Shown here: piece after piece, positions 23,590 to 31,664 of the stretch
Layout: every line of letters starts with the position of its first letter
Position numbering within the stretch: position 1 is the first letter of the stretch
Source: Candidatus Nitrosopumilus sediminis
GTDB lineage: Archaea; Thermoproteota; Nitrososphaeria; Nitrososphaerales; Nitrosopumilaceae
Length of the DNA stretch: 64,000 bases
Assembly (NCBI RefSeq): GCF_000299395.1
Contig: NC_018656.1
Coordinates: 992,001-1,056,000 of the forward strand
Reading direction: 5' to 3'
The notes under the pieces: model-generated
What the model was told of the DNA's origin: nothing
The model's database searches: none
The model's input: the letters and a program-made list of their open reading frames with translations, nothing else
Made by a program: the position numbers and the translations under genes

Positions 23590-25362
23590 ATGTTAAAATT
23601 CCAAAATAAACTTGCACTAATTACAGGTAGTGGCACAGGTATCGGTCAAGCCATTGCCAAACGATTTGTTGAGAATGGTGCCAGTGTAATAATTCTTGGT
23701 AGAAGAAGAGAACCATTAGATGAAACAGCCAAAATGCTAGAAGGGATTATTTCTGAGAAAAATAGCGGAGCGTCGGTTAGAATATTTTCAGGAGTAGACG
23801 TTGCTGATGAAGCAGCTATGAATGGCATGTTTGAATCACTTGTTAAAGATAATGTTACAATAGATTTCATAATTAACAATGCGGGAGTTTCAGGTCCTGT
23901 TACATGTTTTGCAAATGCATCAATGGATGATTTCAAAAGTACAATTGCAATTCACCTAACAGGAACATTCTGGGGCTCTGTTCAAGCACTAAAAGTAATG
24001 AAGCCAGGTGGAAAAATCATTACAATTTCAACGTTCTTTACTGAAGAACGTCCATTAGAACAAAGACCATATAGATTTAGAAGTCCATATACTGCATCTC
24101 AAGGTGCTAAAAACAGACTAGCAGAACTAATGTCTTGGGAATTAACAGATAAAGGAATAATTTCGATTGCAACAAATCCTGGCCCAGTACATTCAGATAG
24201 AATTTACAAAACAGTATATCCAAAAGCTGCAGCAGAATTTATGAGAGTCAGTGGTTTTGAAGATCTTAACCCTGTAGAAGTTGATGCTGCAAATAAAGAA
24301 TTACTCCCATTACTAGGAGAAGATGAAAGGGTTATCAAAGACGGTATTGCAAAAGCAGCAGAAAAATTAGCAAACGGCAAAGATATTGCTAAACTTACGG
24401 AGACATTAACAAATTTGCTAAACAAAATTCAAACCATAGCAGAAAAAGTACAAAACAATACATCACATATGATTGCAAATCAGGAATTTCTTTCACAAGG
24501 TCAGGTTTCAGAGTCTGTTCTCAACTTGTGTGATGATGAGATTGCAAAAATTCTAAACGGCAAAGTCATACCAGGAGACAGAGTATTTTATCCAGTAAAA
24601 CCACATATTGGAACCACAACCCCAGGAGTTCATCAACCGGATTTCGCAGGAAAGGCTATAGTATTTACAATTGATGCAACAGACAAAACAGATGCTGAAA
24701 GAGTAGAATTTTTGGCACAACATGTTGAAAAGAACGGAGGAAAAGTAGCATGCTTTATTTCACAATCAACACCAGCTGATCTTCAAGAATACATTAGCAG
24801 CAAATTCCATTCCCATGTTGTAGATATCAAAAATCCAGAGGAAGTAGAAAGATGGCTAAACACTGCAAAAACAAACATTGGAGAGATTTTAGGAATTATT
24901 CACATTACAGGAAAATTATCAGATGGGTTGAAATTAACTGAATTATCACGCGCGGCATGGGAAGAATTAACTGAGAAATTCATCTCAACCCCAGCAAACG
25001 TTGCACAAAGAGCATTGGAGCAATTTGTGCCAGGTGGAAGTAAAGATCCTCGCCTTTACAAAGATGCAAAGGGGGCAATAATGATCATAGGACCAGATTT
25101 GCCGATTGGAAGAAAAGTCACAGGAACACAAAGAGCACAAGTAGAAGTATTCAGAGGAGCACTAAGGCCATTTACAACAACTGTAAATCAAGAACTAAGC
25201 GATGTGTTAAATTCAAAAATCAGAATATTCACAATTTTCCCAGGTTCAGTTACAGGGTCAGAACCAAATAATCAAAGAATTGCAGATGCATTTAATTTCC
25301 TAGTATCAGATAGTTCTGCTTCATCATCAGAAGTAACCTTCTGTGTAGATGAATTAAGATAG
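23590..25362 (+). CDS. Tandem short-chain dehydrogenase/reductase protein
   Basis: A 590-residue protein with two SDR-like halves. The first has TGSGTGIG (12-19), NNAG (96-99), Ser147 and Tyr167, but the YxxxK lysine is Gln171 (YTASQ). A helical insert of about 100 residues (240-340) separates it from a degenerate second SDR that lacks an obvious Tyr/Lys site. This double-SDR layout resembles the N-terminal half of Chloroflexus malonyl-CoA reductase (malonate semialdehyde reductase part). In ammonia-oxidising archaea those steps have been assigned to other gene families, so the role is open. A MaoC-like gene follows after two bases. Confidence 0.75.
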   Translation: MLKFQNKLALITGSGTGIGQAIAKRFVENGASVIILGRRREPLDETAKMLEGIISEKNSGASVRIFSGVDVADEAAMNGMFESLVKDNVTIDFIINNAGVSGPVTCFANASMDDFKSTIAIHLTGTFWGSVQALKVMKPGGKIITISTFFTEERPLEQRPYRFRSPYTASQGAKNRLAELMSWELTDKGIISIATNPGPVHSDRIYKTVYPKAAAEFMRVSGFEDLNPVEVDAANKELLPLLGEDERVIKDGIAKAAEKLANGKDIAKLTETLTNLLNKIQTIAEKVQNNTSHMIANQEFLSQGQVSESVLNLCDDEIAKILNGKVIPGDRVFYPVKPHIGTTTPGVHQPDFAGKAIVFTIDATDKTDAERVEFLAQHVEKNGGKVACFISQSTPADLQEYISSKFHSHVVDIKNPEEVERWLNTAKTNIGEILGIIHITGKLSDGLKLTELSRAAWEELTEKFISTPANVAQRALEQFVPGGSKDPRLYKDAKGAIMIIGPDLPIGRKVTGTQRAQVEVFRGALRPFTTTVNQELSDVLNSKIRIFTIFPGSVTGSEPNNQRIADAFNFLVSDSSASSSEVTFCVDELR

Positions 25363-25364
25363 GA

Positions 25365-25817
25365 ATGAAAAAATTTTCTGAATTCAGAGTAGGAGATTCA
25401 TTTTATTCTACATGTAGCATTTCAGACAAAGAACTAGAAGAATATCTAAAATTTTCCAGAGTCAAAAATGCATTCTTGGAAGATAAAAGGAAAGGAGAAC
25501 AACATCTAGTTTCAGGAAGAGCAGCTCTATCAAGAATGGAAGGGGAATTTACAAGATTAAGTCAGATTTATGGAAATGATATAATTTTGGTCGGCACTGA
25601 CGGGGATTCTGAATGGGGAAATAGAAGCACTAGATTTCTTAAACCACTATACACAGATCAAGTATTAAAATTAAAATTTACAGTATCTCAAAAGGAAGAC
25701 GTTGACGAAGAGTATGGGAAAATTTTTGTAGATTATGAAGGAATGAATCAAGAAGATGAAACAGTTCTAATATCAAAAAAGAATATTTATCGAATCAAAA
25801 AAGAACCACCAAGATAA
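25365..25817 (+). CDS. MaoC-like hot-dog-fold protein
   Basis: A 150-residue protein opening FRVGDSFYSTCSISDKELEEYL, the beginning typical of MaoC-like (R)-enoyl-CoA hydratases, and continuing with hot-dog strands (NRSTRFLKPLYTDQVLKLKF). The usual catalytic D-x-x-x-H motif after the first helix is not visible, since the region reads SRVKNAFLED. It may be a non-catalytic or divergent member. It is translationally coupled to the tandem SDR, suggesting that both act on the same acyl thioester. Confidence 0.6.
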   Translation: MKKFSEFRVGDSFYSTCSISDKELEEYLKFSRVKNAFLEDKRKGEQHLVSGRAALSRMEGEFTRLSQIYGNDIILVGTDGDSEWGNRSTRFLKPLYTDQVLKLKFTVSQKEDVDEEYGKIFVDYEGMNQEDETVLISKKNIYRIKKEPPR

Positions 25818-25963
25818 AAATCAAAACTCAAACAGGAAAACAGACTAATCCAAGAGATTATTTTTGCATATATCAAAGACAACATATAGAATGTTTCAAA
25901 ATTATGATGAGTTTAATTGATACCCTACATCATTGGAAAAAGAATTATTTTAATTATAATACA

Positions 25964-25986
25964 GGAGAGCCGACTAGTCTCCCCCG
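25964..25986. repeat. Hairpin with motif AGTCTCCCCCG
   Basis: GGAGA (25964-25968) pairs with TCTCC (25978-25982), enclosing the palindrome GACTAGTC. The 11-base string AGTCTCCCCCG (25976-25986) occurs again at 42409-42419 in another gene-free stretch. Function is unknown; it resembles neither a tRNA nor a usual archaeal T-tract terminator. Confidence 0.4.
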
Positions 25987-26057
25987 CCTCTAGATCATAA
26001 GACCTAGCGAACAATATACATTACAAAATTAGTATAAAAAGATAAAAAATACCAAGA

Positions 26058-26825
26058 CTAAAATCCGAATACATTACCAGATAAAGAATCATAGAATAAT
26101 TTTGCAGATGCAATTAGAATAACTACAGAAACCAGAATTTGCAAATAGCGTTCTTTGATATCAATGGATAATCTCGCGCCAACTAATCCCCCGATAAAAG
26201 AACCAATAGCAAGCAGTCCTGCTTGAAAGAAATCAGGGTGTCCCAACAAACTGTGTACAACAACTCCAGAAAATGATGCAAACAAGAGAATCATTTGGGA
26301 TGTGGGTGCAGCTTTTTTCATGGCCATTCCCATGCCAACTACCATTAAAGGAACAAAGATTATTCCCCCTCCAATACCAAAAAAAGAAGAGATAATTCCT
26401 GCAAAAAAGCTTGCGCCAATTGCAAAGACCGTCATTTGTTTTGAAATTGTTTTTTCTCTAGTTTCAATTTTTTTTCTCAAAAATATGTATGCAGCAGATG
26501 CAATTAATACAAATCCAAACAGTATTTTAAAAACATCAGGTGCAACATCGCTAGAAATCAATGCACCCAAAACGGTTCCAGGAATTGAAAGCAAACCTAG
26601 TTTAAGACCTAAAGGATATTCGATTCGTTTTTGTTTTGAATAAGAAATCGTAGATGCAATTGCATTGCTTAATGCAGCAAACAAACTGTTACTTGCAGCA
26701 GCAGTTGGAGGAAATCCCAGAAAAGTCAAGACTGGGACAACAATTACTCCACCACCAAGACCAATCATAGAACCTAAAATTCCAGCTGCAAACCCCAGAG
26801 GAATTAGCCATAATTGATCAATCAT
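26058..26825 (-). CDS. TauE/SafE-family anion exporter
   Basis: A 255-residue membrane protein with seven to eight hydrophobic helices and the duplicated family signature: GSMIGLGGGVIVVPVLTF near the N-terminus and SSFFGIGGGIIFVPLMVVG in the second half. TauE/SafE members carry sulfite, sulfoacetate or other small organic anions. The substrate here is unknown and no sulfur genes lie nearby. Length is normal. Confidence 0.9.
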   Translation of the reverse strand: MIDQLWLIPLGFAAGILGSMIGLGGGVIVVPVLTFLGFPPTAAASNSLFAALSNAIASTISYSKQKRIEYPLGLKLGLLSIPGTVLGALISSDVAPDVFKILFGFVLIASAAYIFLRKKIETREKTISKQMTVFAIGASFFAGIISSFFGIGGGIIFVPLMVVGMGMAMKKAAPTSQMILLFASFSGVVVHSLLGHPDFFQAGLLAIGSFIGGLVGARLSIDIKERYLQILVSVVILIASAKLFYDSLSGNVFGF

Positions 26826-26864
26826 TGTAATGTCAATCAGAGAATTTTCTATTATATAATTAAA

Positions 26865-27497
26865 CTACTTTAGAATAATTAATGTCTGTAAGACCGAATT
26901 TTCTTTAGACGTGATTTCTAAAAAGATTTCAGAATTGCTCAAATTATCAATTTTTGATTTAATATTCCGGCCATTAGAATCACTATAGAATTTCTGAGCA
27001 GCCAAAATCCAGGCAGAAATTGATTCATAATCTTTGGATTCCTCATCCTCCCAGCAGTCGCAAACAAGAGTTTCAATCATGGTCTCAAATATTGCAACAA
27101 CATCGTCTTGGTTAGATTCCAAAGTTTTAGTTTCAAGATTAGCTACTGCCATAACAGGAGATTGAATACTGCCTCCAATGTTGATATTTCCTAGCGTAGT
27201 TTCTTCAGAATCCAATACAGCGGTTGTGGTACAATATTCCACAGTCATAGGCAGACCATTTTCAAAATATGCACAGTATTGACTGATTGTATGATCAGTG
27301 ATCGGAGTAGGTGCAGACACCACAATATTTTTTTCAGCTAGAGTGTCTTGAATTTTTTCAATGTCATAATAGGTAAAACCAGATTCATAAATTGATGTAG
27401 TGTCAGGAGTTTTATTTATCGACATAGAGGATATCAAAATAACTGCTACAATCCCAAGAATGACAGGAATCACAATGAATTTATTCATAATTTGCAA
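26865..27497 (-). CDS. Membrane-anchored extracellular protein, uncharacterised
   Basis: A 210-residue protein with one N-terminal hydrophobic helix (about 5-25) and an extracellular domain. It has four cysteines, including QYCAYFENG, EYCTTTAV and VCDCWEDEE, suggesting disulfides or metal binding. No family is recognised. A second Met at 27488 could be the start. It lies just downstream of another anchored protein (DUF192) on the same strand. Confidence 0.6.
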   Translation of the reverse strand: MQIMNKFIVIPVILGIVAVILISSMSINKTPDTTSIYESGFTYYDIEKIQDTLAEKNIVVSAPTPITDHTISQYCAYFENGLPMTVEYCTTTAVLDSEETTLGNINIGGSIQSPVMAVANLETKTLESNQDDVVAIFETMIETLVCDCWEDEESKDYESISAWILAAQKFYSDSNGRNIKSKIDNLSNSEIFLEITSKENSVLQTLIILK

Positions 27498-27528
27498 ATT
27501 TTTTATTCAAAGATAAGGCTTTGCAATA

Positions 27529-28020
27529 TCAAATGGATATAATTGTCAATTTGGAATCTTCAGTAATGTTATTTTGTTCAACAAAGCCAGATGTGACTTC
27601 AAGAACATACGTTGCTTCGTTATCAGGTACAACACTTTGACAACCAGTAATTTCTACTACAGTTTTACATGGAGGAACATCTTTTTCAATATGTACAACA
27701 TTTCCATCAGCATCAAACCAAATCATATCTAAAGAGAATTGCATGTTTAGCATCCATAAAGAATACAATCCAGGTTCATCAAATACAAAGATCATTCCCT
27801 GATCAAAAGGCAATTGCTCTTGAAACATCAATCCTCTAACACGTCGTGGTTCAGAATCTGCGATTTGTACTTCAAGTGCTATGTCGTCTACTAAGATAGC
27901 ACCTCTAGGAAATTCAACAGATTCTAATTTACTGTCACTTGGAAGCGTAAGCATTCCAATAACCCCAATGATTACGGCAGCTATTGTAATAGGAATTAAT
28001 GCTTGAGCACGAGTAGTCAT
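27529..28020 (-). CDS. DUF192-family anchored extracellular protein
   Basis: A 163-residue protein with an N-terminal transmembrane helix (about 8-26). The DUF192 core follows: RRVRGLMFQEQLPFDQGMIF, then LWMLNMQFSLDMIWFDADG and a late YVLEVTSGF. DUF192 proteins are small extracytoplasmic beta-barrels of unknown function. Length is normal. Confidence 0.85.
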   Translation of the reverse strand: MTTRAQALIPITIAAVIIGVIGMLTLPSDSKLESVEFPRGAILVDDIALEVQIADSEPRRVRGLMFQEQLPFDQGMIFVFDEPGLYSLWMLNMQFSLDMIWFDADGNVVHIEKDVPPCKTVVEITGCQSVVPDNEATYVLEVTSGFVEQNNITEDSKLTIISI

Positions 28021-28057
28021 GAATAGATTTGTCTCAATCCTTTTAAAAACTAGGGGA

Positions 28058-28408
28058 TTACATTACTGAATTCTTAAAATCACTAATTGAAGACATTGTA
28101 TGTTTTGTAGTATGCCCAACGTCATGAATTGTTGAACCATTGTATTTCTTGTCAAGATATCGTCCTGCAACAATCATTGGCCCTCCAATAGCACAAGTAA
28201 CTCCAGTAGGTTCAGGAACCCATAACATTAAAAATCCAATTTTTTGCAGTTTTTTGCCAGGAGCTGGAGCTTTTTGAAGAGCACCTAATGACCGGGCAGT
28301 ATGCTTGTCATCTATACTAGTAACTTCAGCATACAAATTCGCCCTACGTTTTGCAGAGTCAGAGAATTTTTTTAATTTATCTAGACGTTCCTTTAGAGGA
28401 TCAACCAT
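28058..28408 (-). CDS. Uncharacterised small protein
   Basis: A 116-residue protein with a basic helical N-terminus and a hydrophobic Gly/Pro-rich centre (GFLMLWVPEPTGVTCAIGGP, then MIVAGRYLDKKY). The centre could be a membrane-embedded hairpin or a buried core. The C-terminus is His-rich (HDVGHTTKH). Not recognised. Confidence 0.55.
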   Translation of the reverse strand: MVDPLKERLDKLKKFSDSAKRRANLYAEVTSIDDKHTARSLGALQKAPAPGKKLQKIGFLMLWVPEPTGVTCAIGGPMIVAGRYLDKKYNGSTIHDVGHTTKHTMSSISDFKNSVM

Positions 28409-28542
28409 TCCAACCTTGATTTAGAAGAAATTAGTTAAGAAACTAAGATCAACTCCCGTCACATTCGAGTCAACAAAGAGTAACTAAATTCAACTCAAAA
28501 GACACTCAATTATACTAGATTTTATTTAGATACAAAGACCAC

Positions 28543-29007
28543 ATGAAATCTAAAAATTCTAAAAGATTGGATTCAATCAAAGCTGCACACCAATCAGAGA
28601 GAGCACGTTCTAGTACAAGAATGGAAGATTATTTGGAAATCATTTCAGAACTAGTGGAATTAAAAGGATATGCCACAACATTGGATATTTCAAGATACAT
28701 GAATGTCAGTGCTCCAAGTGTAACCAAAATGCTGCAAAGACTTGATGAGAATGGATTTTTAGAATATGAGAAATATCATGGAATTAATCTAACTGAAAAA
28801 GGCATAGAGATTGCAGAAGGAATAAGACAAAAACATGGGATATTGTTAGAGTTCTTTGAAATCTTAGGGGTAGGATATGACACTGCAAATCAAGATACAG
28901 AGGGAATTGAGCATCACTTGAATCCTAAAACAATCAAACAGTTAAGAAAGTTCATAACGTTTTTGAAAGCAAATCCAAAGATTATTGAGAATTTTAAAAA
29001 TCTTTAA
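28543..29007 (+). CDS. DtxR/MntR-family metal-dependent regulator
   Basis: A 154-residue protein with a winged helix (MEDYLEIISELVELKGYATT, then DISRYMNVSAPSVTKMLQRL), followed by a dimerisation helix containing the metal-site style HGILLEFFEILG. A second HH pair occurs in GIEHHLNPK. This is the short DtxR/MntR type without an SH3-like domain. It should bind DNA when loaded with Mn(II) or Fe(II). It overlaps the 3' end of the convergent PIN-ATPase gene by 14 bases. Confidence 0.85.
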   Translation: MKSKNSKRLDSIKAAHQSERARSSTRMEDYLEIISELVELKGYATTLDISRYMNVSAPSVTKMLQRLDENGFLEYEKYHGINLTEKGIEIAEGIRQKHGILLEFFEILGVGYDTANQDTEGIEHHLNPKTIKQLRKFITFLKANPKIIENFKNL

Positions 29008-30826
29008 GGAAGATTTTGATATCACTTTGGGACCTAGAAAAATCCATCAAGGTTCTTGCAACATCAGAACGCTTTGGAATTTTTATTTGTCCTTTTTTAC
29101 CAATTCTAACAGATGCAATAAATTTCTCATTTGCATAGATGTCAGCATGCATTGAGCTAAAATCTCTATTTACAGTTAGCAGTAATGCAGTTTTTGATTC
29201 TGAAAAACTAAATGGTAAATCATTAGTGGTCAGTGAGATATCATCAGATGTTTTTTGAACAACGTCAATATGTACACGGAGTAATTTTTCGATTTCATTA
29301 ATGTTTGAGCCACCTCTGCCAATAATAGATGGAATGTATTGTTCATCGACCATGACTTTGACTCTATTGTCAGATAAAATTTCAACTTCAGCGCGAGGGT
29401 CATAACGCTTGAATGTTTCTTTAATTTTGTCTTCAGCTAGTTTTTCAATTCCAACTTTATCTGCCTTTTTTCCTACAGGAACGATGACATTTTCTTCACC
29501 AAATGTGTAAATTTCATGTTCCAAAACATTATCTTCAAAATTTCTAATTTCAATTACAGGTCGAGCCAAATCGGATTCAGTCATACCAGTTGGGACTTTA
29601 ACTTTTAATTCCAAATCATACACTTTTTGAATTCCACCATCTTTTACAAAAACTACAGTATCCAAAACATTTGGAATTATTCCAAGCTCAATTTTCCCAA
29701 TAAAACGTTGAATTGCATCCAATGGGGAATTTGCATGAACGACTCCCACCATACCAACCCCAGTTAATCTCAAGTCAGCAAAAGTTCCAAAATCTTCGCG
29801 TCTTCTTACTTCATCAAAAATTGTATAATCTGGTCTTACAAGTAATAAAATATCTGCAGAATTGTCAAAACTTCCATCAAGTTTACTGTATTGGGTAACT
29901 CCAGGATCAACTTGTAAATCACGTGGAGACTCGAATGTTTTTACAATCTTTCCTTTTTTATGATAGAAATTTGCAAGACCAGAGGCAAGAGTGCTTTTTC
30001 CAGACCCAGGAGCTCCTGAAATCACAATGCCTTCCGCACTGTCAGAAAAACGCTCCATTAATTTTTCAGAAATTGTGTAATCATCAAGGGATAACTTCAC
30101 AATAGGATGCACTATTGTAATCTCAAAAGATTCTGAAAAAGGAGGATATGTAATAGCTATTCTATAATCGCCATGTTGAACTACAGAAGCACCATTTTTG
30201 GATATCTCCAAGGTGCTAGAATCATACACATTTACTACATCTAAAATTTGTGATGAGATCATTTCCAAATAATCCTTTGAAAGAATCTCATCACTTAGTT
30301 TTGTCAGCACAAATTCCCCAGGCTTGCCTTTTTTTGCCAAAGGACACTGATTTTCTTTAAGATGTATGCTCATAGTTTCAGAATCAAAAAATTTTAGAAA
30401 TTCCAAAGATTCATTTTTTATTTCAGATTTTAAAAATACTGTTTCGACGCCTTCAGCACGCGCAACCAAATGCTGTACATTATCAGAAGTGTACAATATA
30501 GCATTATTTTGCTTTGCCATGTCGACAATTAGAGCATCTATCCTGCCACTGCTGGCAAGTTTGATATCATCAGAAGAAGGGTGAGAACCACTAACAACAA
30601 CATTTAACCCATGACTCCCAGATAAGGATTTGAGTTTTTGAATTCTTTCCAGCCCAATGAATCCTTGTTCTTTGTTCTTTGATGCTTGAGATTGAAGTTC
30701 ATCAAAAACAGCTTGTGGAATAATGATATCAGAATTTCTAATACTGCCAGATTCAATTTGAGCAGTAAGCTGACCATTAATTATTACACTAGTATCAGAA
30801 ACAATTTTTGTCAAGGCGTTAATCAT
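28994..30826 (-). CDS. PIN domain/secretion-type ATPase/KH domain protein
   Basis: A 610-residue protein with three parts. An N-terminal PIN domain (1-135; Asp11, ALIVDMAK and LYTSDN carry acidic residues) is followed by a VirB11/PilT-like ATPase with Walker A GAPGSGKS at 271-278 and a Walker-B-like DEVRRREDFG. A KH-type RNA-binding unit with IIGRGG at 501-506 comes last. This is a known conserved archaeal architecture, probably an RNA-processing or ribosome-linked ATPase/nuclease. It is cytosolic and its substrate is unknown. Confidence 0.9.
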   Translation of the reverse strand: MINALTKIVSDTSVIINGQLTAQIESGSIRNSDIIIPQAVFDELQSQASKNKEQGFIGLERIQKLKSLSGSHGLNVVVSGSHPSSDDIKLASSGRIDALIVDMAKQNNAILYTSDNVQHLVARAEGVETVFLKSEIKNESLEFLKFFDSETMSIHLKENQCPLAKKGKPGEFVLTKLSDEILSKDYLEMISSQILDVVNVYDSSTLEISKNGASVVQHGDYRIAITYPPFSESFEITIVHPIVKLSLDDYTISEKLMERFSDSAEGIVISGAPGSGKSTLASGLANFYHKKGKIVKTFESPRDLQVDPGVTQYSKLDGSFDNSADILLLVRPDYTIFDEVRRREDFGTFADLRLTGVGMVGVVHANSPLDAIQRFIGKIELGIIPNVLDTVVFVKDGGIQKVYDLELKVKVPTGMTESDLARPVIEIRNFEDNVLEHEIYTFGEENVIVPVGKKADKVGIEKLAEDKIKETFKRYDPRAEVEILSDNRVKVMVDEQYIPSIIGRGGSNINEIEKLLRVHIDVVQKTSDDISLTTNDLPFSFSESKTALLLTVNRDFSSMHADIYANEKFIASVRIGKKGQIKIPKRSDVARTLMDFSRSQSDIKIFLKDF

Positions 30827-30850
30827 TTAGAATTATTGCAATACCCTAAA

Positions 30851-31213
30851 TTACTTTGCTAAAACGTCGTCAATCCCTTTTAAGACAACTTTGAAATCAA
30901 ACGGTTTTGAGATATAGGACAATGCACCATGAGACATGCATTCTTGGATAATTTTTTGATCATCACTAGCAGTGATGAGAATTATCTTGGCATTAGAATC
31001 AAATGAAATTATTTCCTTAACAACTGACAACCCATCCTTTTTGGGCATTGCCAAATCCAATAAAATCAAATCAGGCTTTACCTCCTTATACAAATCAATA
31101 GATTCTTCACCATCGATGGCTTCAGCAACTACATCATGATTTCCAATAGAAATAATATCTTTTAAAACGAGTCGGATTGCATCAGAGTCATCAGCAATCA
31201 GGATCTTTGCCAT
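30851..31213 (-). CDS. CheY-like single-domain response regulator
   Basis: A 120-residue receiver domain with an acidic pocket ADDSD (7-11), a phospho-acceptor Asp53 in LILLDLAMPKKDG, a Thr in ILITAS and Lys in YISKPF. There is no output domain, so it passes phosphate or acts by protein contact. It sits between the PIN-ATPase gene and the Hpt-like gene, and is likely part of one signalling set with the adjacent histidine kinase. Confidence 0.92.
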   Translation of the reverse strand: MAKILIADDSDAIRLVLKDIISIGNHDVVAEAIDGEESIDLYKEVKPDLILLDLAMPKKDGLSVVKEIISFDSNAKIILITASDDQKIIQECMSHGALSYISKPFDFKVVLKGIDDVLAK

Positions 31214-31249
31214 TATAAAATAGACTCAACTGTATTTTAAATAGATTAA

Positions 31250-31606
31250 CTAGTTTGACAAATTCTCAATTTTGGAAATTTTTTCATTAACTTTCACAGA
31301 ATCATAATCAGGCTCAATCATTAAAGATCTCATGAAAGGCAATATTTCAGACAGTAAAGAAAAGATGCCAACAGCATCAACATCTGTAAATTTTTTCAAT
31401 AATGAATCAAGGGATTTAGCCACTTCACCAAGAGAAGCATTTCCCATCATTGGGGCCAGCCCCATAATCTTGTGGGTGTGTTTCTGAAATTTAGACGCAA
31501 TTTCAACAACGTCATGATCATCTTTACATCTATCCAGAAGAGATTCTAACCCACAGATTTCCTCACCGATTTCCCTTTTAGCAACATCCAAAAACTCATC
31601 GCTCAT
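31250..31606 (-). CDS. Histidine phosphotransfer (Hpt)-like protein
   Basis: A 118-residue helical protein with HTHKIMGLAPMMG at residues 43-55. His45 lies where Hpt domains carry the phosphorylated His in HxxKG; the Lys of that motif is Met48 here. It is 36 bases upstream of the response regulator on the same strand and divergent from the histidine kinase, so an Hpt to receiver transfer is likely. No other domain is present. Confidence 0.75.
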   Translation of the reverse strand: MSDEFLDVAKREIGEEICGLESLLDRCKDDHDVVEIASKFQKHTHKIMGLAPMMGNASLGEVAKSLDSLLKKFTDVDAVGIFSLLSEILPFMRSLMIEPDYDSVKVNEKISKIENLSN

Positions 31607-31664
31607 ATCAAATAATTTAAAGTCGTACCATTATTTTTATACTCTGTGGTAAGAAAATCTAGTT

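Noticed and set aside
23590-25362. Calling the tandem SDR malonyl-CoA reductase of the CO2-fixation cycle
   Set aside because: Only half of that bifunctional enzyme's layout is present, the catalytic Lys is Gln, and other families are assigned to the step in these archaea.
25964-26010. Possible tRNA or tRNA fragment near the CCCCCG hairpin
   Set aside because: No D-arm/T-arm pairing or anticodon stem could be built; only a simple hairpin is supported.
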